Source: Legionella_C dresdenensis
Lineage (GTDB): Bacteria; Pseudomonadota; Gammaproteobacteria; Legionellales; Legionellaceae
Assembly (NCBI RefSeq): GCF_042649825.1
Contig: NZ_JBHSAB010000023.1
Span: forward strand, 186,001 to 250,000
Direction of reading: 5' to 3'
DNA: 64,000 nucleotides
The notes under the pieces were generated by a model. That model saw nothing but the letters and a program-made list of their open reading frames with translations, was not told where the DNA came from and did no database searches. Position numbers and translations under genes: made by a program. Below are positions 60,315 through 64,000 of this stretch, one piece after another (within the stretch, counting starts at the first letter, position 1; each line of letters begins with the position of its first letter).

Positions 60315-61262
60315 ATGAATTATCGTTTAATTTTAAGTATCGTATTATTTAGTGTAATAGGAATATCTACGTCAGCGTTTAGCAGTAAGCAGGCAAATTC
60401 AGTAGAGGCACAATTAGCGCAATTGGAAGCAGCAAGCGGGGGACGGCTGGGAGTTGCTGCCATAAATACAGGAAACAATCAACGCATTGAGTATCGTGCT
60501 AACGAATATTTCCCCATGGGTTGCACATCGAAAGTGATTGGCGTTGCCGCCATTCTCAAAAAGAGCATGACAGACAAGCAATTACTACAAGAAACCATTA
60601 ACTATAAAAAAAGTGATTTAACGCATTGGACACCCATTACGGAAAAGCATTTAGCCGATGGCATGACTATCGCAGAACTTTGTGCTGCAGCTATTTCTTA
60701 CAGTGATAATACAGCCATGAATCTGTTGACTCAAAAACTAGGCGGCCCAGCAGGATTAAATACCTTTGCCCGCACTATTAATGATAAGCATTTCAAACTG
60801 GACCATTGGTGGCCTGACGAAGCATTTGCAAGTCCAACTAGCAAAGAAGATACAACAACACCTGCAGCAATGGAAAAAAGTTTGAGAAAAATTATTTTGG
60901 GTGATGTTTTGGCACCGCCACAGCGTCATATGCTTATTTCCTGGTTAAAGAAGAATGTAACAGGTGATACACGTATCCGAGCCGGCCTGCCAAAAGGTTG
61001 GATCGTGGGTGATAAAACAGGTACAGGTTTTAATTATGGTACAACAAATGACATTGCTGTCATCTGGCCGCCTAAATGCCATCCGATTGTGCTGACAATT
61101 TATTATTCAAGCAATGATAAAAATGCACCAAAACGTGACGATGTAATTGCCGCAGCTACCCGTATCGTGATTAATACTTATGCCCAATCTGACGCTTGTA
61201 TTAAACAACAATACAATTTGAAAGAATTCCAACCTAATAAAGAACCACAGTTTTTTTATTAA
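60315..61262 (+). CDS. Class A beta-lactamase-like protein with Cys at the nucleophile position
   Basis: 315 residues with signal peptide (YRLILSIVLFSVIGISTSAF). Class A motifs by position: FPMGCTSKV at 66-74, so the S-x-x-K motif reads C70-T-S-K73 (codon TGC); SYSDNTAMN with Ser130-Asp131-Asn132; omega loop DHWWPDEAF then EDTTTPAAM, where the catalytic Glu166 position is Trp and Asn170 is Ala; GDKTGTGFNYGTTNDIAV with Lys234-Thr235-Gly236. So three motifs are intact but nucleophile and general base are both changed. It may be an enzyme with different chemistry or a non-hydrolysing binder. Divergent LysR gene. Confidence 0.82.
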   Translation: MNYRLILSIVLFSVIGISTSAFSSKQANSVEAQLAQLEAASGGRLGVAAINTGNNQRIEYRANEYFPMGCTSKVIGVAAILKKSMTDKQLLQETINYKKSDLTHWTPITEKHLADGMTIAELCAAAISYSDNTAMNLLTQKLGGPAGLNTFARTINDKHFKLDHWWPDEAFASPTSKEDTTTPAAMEKSLRKIILGDVLAPPQRHMLISWLKKNVTGDTRIRAGLPKGWIVGDKTGTGFNYGTTNDIAVIWPPKCHPIVLTIYYSSNDKNAPKRDDVIAAATRIVINTYAQSDACIKQQYNLKEFQPNKEPQFFY

Positions 61263-61446
61263 ACATAGGACAGTTAACCAATCCTCGGCCTGATTGTAGG
61301 CAGCCATCGACAAACAAGCGCCAAATTTCCTGGCTAGGGATATGTGAGCGTAGGGTAAAAAGGTTGCTGCCTTTATAGGGTGCATAACTTTTCAAGCAAT
61401 TTTCAAACTCGTCTTTTAATGATTTAGTTTTAAAAAAATCAAACAT
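61234..61446 (-). CDS. Small unknown ORF
   Basis: 70 codons, overlapping the end of the convergent beta-lactamase-like gene by 29 bases. Starts MFDFFKTKSLKDEFENCLKS. No domain is recognised. The frame is plausible but short; it may be a remnant. Confidence 0.3.
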   Translation of the reverse strand: MFDFFKTKSLKDEFENCLKSYAPYKGSNLFTLRSHIPSQEIWRLFVDGCLQSGRGLVNCPMFNKKTVVLY

Positions 61447-61613
61447 GATTCATCTATCATTATGAGGTATTGATTGAATTATAGTCTATGCCCATATATG
61501 TGATATTTGATAGTTTAATTATCAGTAATAACACGGATAAAAAATAAATACTTTGACTAAAAATTGATATCTAGTTAACATATTATACTGGCTATTTTAC
61601 AAGCGAGAGTAGT

Positions 61614-61928
61614 ATGTTTGATTTTTTACGTTTAGTAATTGTTGTTTTTGGTTTTTTGATTATAAAATTATATCGTAGGCAGAGTGAAAATAATCCATTG
61701 ATTACTGAAGCAGCGCAAGAGGCGAGGGAAACAAATAATAACACCAGACATCCTATGGCTGCCTTACATGATAATAGCCAAAGAGAGAGCTTATCTGATG
61801 TTACAAGAGATAGTCTTGAGGATATTATTATTAATGAGCCGGAACCAAGGCCAGCAAGGGGGCCTGTTATTCCTAGTCGTAGAGAAGATGATGGGCTATC
61901 TTGTGAATTTAGTGGCTGGCGTTGGTAA
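61614..61928 (+). CDS. Small membrane-anchored protein, unknown
   Basis: 104 residues with an N-terminal hydrophobic anchor (FDFLRLVIVVFGFLIIKLY) followed by a polar, Glu/Arg-rich region with PEPRPARGPVIPSRRED. GAGAG stands six bases before the ATG. No family known to me. It lies 18 bases before a broken F-box gene. Confidence 0.4.
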   Translation: MFDFLRLVIVVFGFLIIKLYRRQSENNPLITEAAQEARETNNNTRHPMAALHDNSQRESLSDVTRDSLEDIIINEPEPRPARGPVIPSRREDDGLSCEFSGWRW

Positions 61929-61946
61929 AAGCAATGTGTATATTTT

Positions 61947-62271
61947 ATGCCTCATGATTTGCTAAATGAAATTTCAGCTAATGAGATTTTTTCCGATGAA
62001 ATCTTTCTTCAGGTCTTTGCCAGTTTAAATCCAAAACAGCTCGTAAAAGCTGCTGAAGTTTGTTTGCACTGGCAACGCCTAACCGCTGATGACAATGTCG
62101 CTTCGGATTAACAATAACGAGCTTGGTGAAAGTCGGTTAGGAGCTATTGCTGAAAAGCACTTTTACGAAACGCTCGATAAAGGCTTGGCTGAAGAGTGTG
62201 ACTATTTAATCAATTGGAAATCGCAAGAGTTTTGGTGGCAATTTTTTAGGCTTTCCACGACCTATGGTTGA
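61947..62271 (+). pseudogene. F-box protein gene, frameshifted
   Basis: ATG at 61947 opens a 54-codon frame: an N-terminal F-box with SDEIFLQVFASLNPKQLVKA then AEVCLHWQRLTADDN, stopping at 62,111. The next frame continues (LGAIAEKHFYETLDKGLAEE, CDYLINWKSQEFWWQFF) to 62,271. One frameshift near 62,090 joins them; an earlier, longer F-box effector gene has decayed. A sequencing error could also cause it. Confidence 0.65.
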
Positions 62272-62430
62272 TAAATTTGAAGCGCTCGAAGCACTCCCCA
62301 GTCCCTTTGGGCAGACTGTTAACCCGCCGGCTGATTATTTGGTTAACGTCAAAACGTATCTCGAAATCAAAACGTTGTTATTACAGCGCCGGAAGGCGGG
62401 GTGTCCGCAAATACAACACCTTAGACTTAA

Positions 62431-62877
62431 CTACGCATGCTGAAAGCGCGATGGCAATGTTGAGTGCTTTTCCCATAGCTTGGCACTTAATTTATCGCCT
62501 AATAAAGCTTTAATCCGAAACATGGATGTTTCCACGAGGCTGCGTTGATGATATCCACTTGCTATTTTCCATTCTTTGCGTCGGAACTGGCGGACTTTCT
62601 CAATCGTCTCATCCCGTTGGATTAATAAGGCCTGTTTCTTTTTATTAATTTTATCCTTTCTCTCCTGGGATATCCGAGCATTCGCAGGTGGTGGCGCAAT
62701 GAGCTTAAATTGCTTTTCCTCAGCAAGAGCATAAGAAGGAAACTGGTTATAAGCCCCGTCTCCAGTCACCTGGCTCACGGGTTCATCGAGTTTTTTAATT
62801 AATGCCTCCAGGCCTTCCCAATCCTGTGTTCCCAAATCGGTTAATTCAAACGCTTCTATTTCTTGGGTTTCGGCGTA
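62431..62877 (-). pseudogene. IS5-family transposase, C-terminal fragment
   Basis: Frame SYAETQEIEAFELTDLGTQD, then PVSQVTGDGAYNQFPSYALA (Asp of the DDE triad), KEWKIASGYHQRSLVETSMF and RIKALLGDKL (Glu of the triad), as in IS5/IS903-group transposases. The N-terminal half and the first Asp are absent; the frame stops at the edge of the 320-bp repeat. The last residues diverge from the family, so the 3' end is damaged as well. Confidence 0.85.
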
Positions 62878-63204
62878 ACTTCAATTCTTTGTTAACCCAC
62901 TCTGGTTATTCAATAATCTCTCGGAAAAACAGCCACCATTTTACCCATGCATTAGAATCAGAGTAAGAACCATTACCACTCTCTCCAGTAAGCACTTTCC
63001 TTTAAAGGTTTTTTGCAAGCCCTCAGATGCCACGGATGGCATCTGGGAGCGTCAGGATGACTTCATGCGTGTTTGCAAAAAACCTTTAAAGGAAAGGGAT
63101 TACCCGCTCTGAAATTACAAGCCATAGGTGCCTAAACACGGGATAGAAACCTTGATTACGCTTCGCTGCATCAAGGCTACTCTCTATTTATTCAACAAAG
63201 CCCA
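62874..63204 (-). repeat. ~320-bp repeat, right copy (inverted)
   Basis: Reverse complement of the copy at 58,406-58,724 with few substitutions; ends with TTTATTCAACAAAGCCCA, the IS5/IS903-type end (minus strand TGGGCTTTGTTGAATAAA). The 25-bp inner inverted repeat and the CAGATGCC hairpin are kept. The following 260 bases (63,205-63,462) hold no gene that I can support. Confidence 0.9.
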
Positions 63205-63462
63205 CCGGTTAAGGGTAGGCACTGAGAAAAAGCAGAGGATGACGAAGAGATTGAAATCTTTTGTCTCTATCAATAAAAGATTTCCTGCCAAATTTAACGC
63301 TATTGTTTTTAGCCGCATGCCTACCTTCGTTGGTTCGCTCTAATATCGATCACGCTCTGCCTGTGTTTAAAGCAAAGCTTATGCTCCTTAAGCCACCTGA
63401 GTTAAAACAAAACAATGTCTTCAAGTTTGGGCTGAATGTCTGGATATGCGCTAAAACCCTGT

Positions 63463-63753
63463 TTAGGCGGCAATTCTATCATCAATAACTACTGTGACAG
63501 AAACATGTGCTTTTGCTAGCATGTTCACCAACATATCAATAGTAAATTTGTCAATTTGACCACGAATCAGATCACTAATTCGGGGTTGGCTAACGCCAAG
63601 TACTTTTGCAGCAGTAATTTGGGTGAGTTTGTTGTCTTGAATATATTTATCAATCGCGCGCATTAACATTGCACGAATTTTTAAGTTCTCTGCTTCAACC
63701 TCATCAAATCCTAAATCATCAAAAATGCTGCCATTAGTAATATGTTGGTTCAT
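63463..63753 (-). CDS. XRE-family antitoxin (HigA-like)
   Basis: 96 residues from the ATG at 63753, preceded by GGAG; longer in-frame starts at 63768 and 63771 overlap the toxin stop. Starts NQHITNGSIFDDLGFDEVEA, usual for antitoxins paired with Gp49-like toxins. HTH: KLTQITAAKVLGVSQPRISD. Expected to neutralise the preceding toxin and repress the operon. Confidence 0.88.
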   Translation of the reverse strand: MNQHITNGSIFDDLGFDEVEAENLKIRAMLMRAIDKYIQDNKLTQITAAKVLGVSQPRISDLIRGQIDKFTIDMLVNMLAKAHVSVTVVIDDRIAA

Positions 63754-63770
63754 TTCAAGCACTCCCATCA

Positions 63771-64000
63771 CTACGGTTTTACAATCTCTTTATAACGCTG
63801 CTTGGCTAAGTCTATATCGGCGTGTCTTGTCTTTTGGGTTTTTTTAACAAACGTATGCAAGATATAAATTCCTTCTTCAAATTGAGCTGCATAAATAACT
63901 CGGTATTCATTCTCACAATGAATTCGAATTTCTTTAACTCCTTTACCAATCGAAGGCATCGGTTTCCAATCAGCAGGTTCCAAACCCCTTTGAACCCTAT
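63771..64000 (-). CDS. HigB/RelE-type toxin, phage Gp49-like (5' end outside window)
   Basis: Frame open to the window edge: RVQRGLEPADWKPMPSIGKG, VKEIRIHCENEYRVIYAAQF, LHTFVKKTQKTRHADIDLAK. This is the Gp49-like (COG4679) ribosome-dependent RNase family; the conserved Arg and the FVKKTQKT block are present. About 75 codons are visible of an expected 110. It precedes the antitoxin with toxin-first order as in HigBA. Confidence 0.88.
   Translation of the reverse strand, partial: RVQRGLEPADWKPMPSIGKGVKEIRIHCENEYRVIYAAQFEEGIYILHTFVKKTQKTRHADIDLAKQRYKEIVKP

Noticed and set aside
63205..63462. Plus-strand frames of 71-75 codons right of the inverted repeat
   Set aside because: They overlap the repeat end, lack start signals and show no recognisable family.

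Overview
The window looks like a chromosomal piece of a Legionellales gammaproteobacterium, most likely Legionella or a close relative. This rests on the low to moderate GC content, Legionella-type housekeeping blocks (rpoS-nlpD-yqaA-surE, a short PutA without DNA-binding domain, a NAD malic enzyme), and many large proteins with eukaryotic-like domains (ankyrin, F-box, HEAT-like, protein kinase, papain-like and transglutaminase-like folds, a CaaX terminus). Such proteins are typical Dot/Icm effectors of intracellular bacteria. Species assignment is inference.

Layout. 1-13 kb is core: 3' part of minD and minE; convergent to them frr, pyrH, tsf and rpsB; a PEP-synthase-like enzyme; a Spy/CpxP-like periplasmic protein; then rpoS, nlpD, a YqaA-type membrane protein, surE and a small lipoprotein read leftward; then a malic enzyme. 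13-21 kb holds a chagasin-like protease inhibitor, a methyltransferase, a GIY-YIG gene beside a ~158-bp tandem array with an assembly gap, an ABC exporter overlapping a membrane lipase-like gene, and ETF-ubiquinone oxidoreductase.

20,978-26,824 is an accessory island behind tRNA-Arg(CCU). Two decayed copies of the tRNA 3' end (about 24,111 and 26,782) divide it into two cargo blocks: a Panacea-type toxin-antitoxin pair, YhcG/RhuM remnants and a pentapeptide-repeat gene; then an operon of two short-chain dehydrogenases and a nucleoside phosphorylase-like gene with an 85-bp dehydrogenase fragment behind it.

27-49 kb mixes ordinary enzymes (GGCT-like, zinc alcohol dehydrogenase, hemerythrin, GNAT, PutA, L,D-transpeptidase, a small ProQ, UbiG) with candidate effectors: an ankyrin-like repeat protein, a transglutaminase-like protein, a thaumatin-like secreted protein, a 724-residue protein with a C-x5-R motif and a protein kinase. 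49-64 kb is strongly rearranged: a truncated DUF2177 gene abutting a truncated paralog, a csrA-like fragment cut by a 36-bp inverted repeat, a divergent amidase/hydrolase pair, an F-box/HEAT/CaaX protein, an ankyrin protein with a papain-like N-terminus, and a segment bracketed by two inverted ~320-bp repeats carrying an orphan higA, a LysR regulator with a divergent class A beta-lactamase-like gene, a frameshifted F-box gene and an IS5-family transposase remnant. A HigBA-type pair runs off the right edge.

A family of small hairpins (TTGGGTC/GACCCAA or TTGGGCT/AGCCCAA) sits between genes at six places. No CRISPR array, rRNA or complete insertion sequence was seen.
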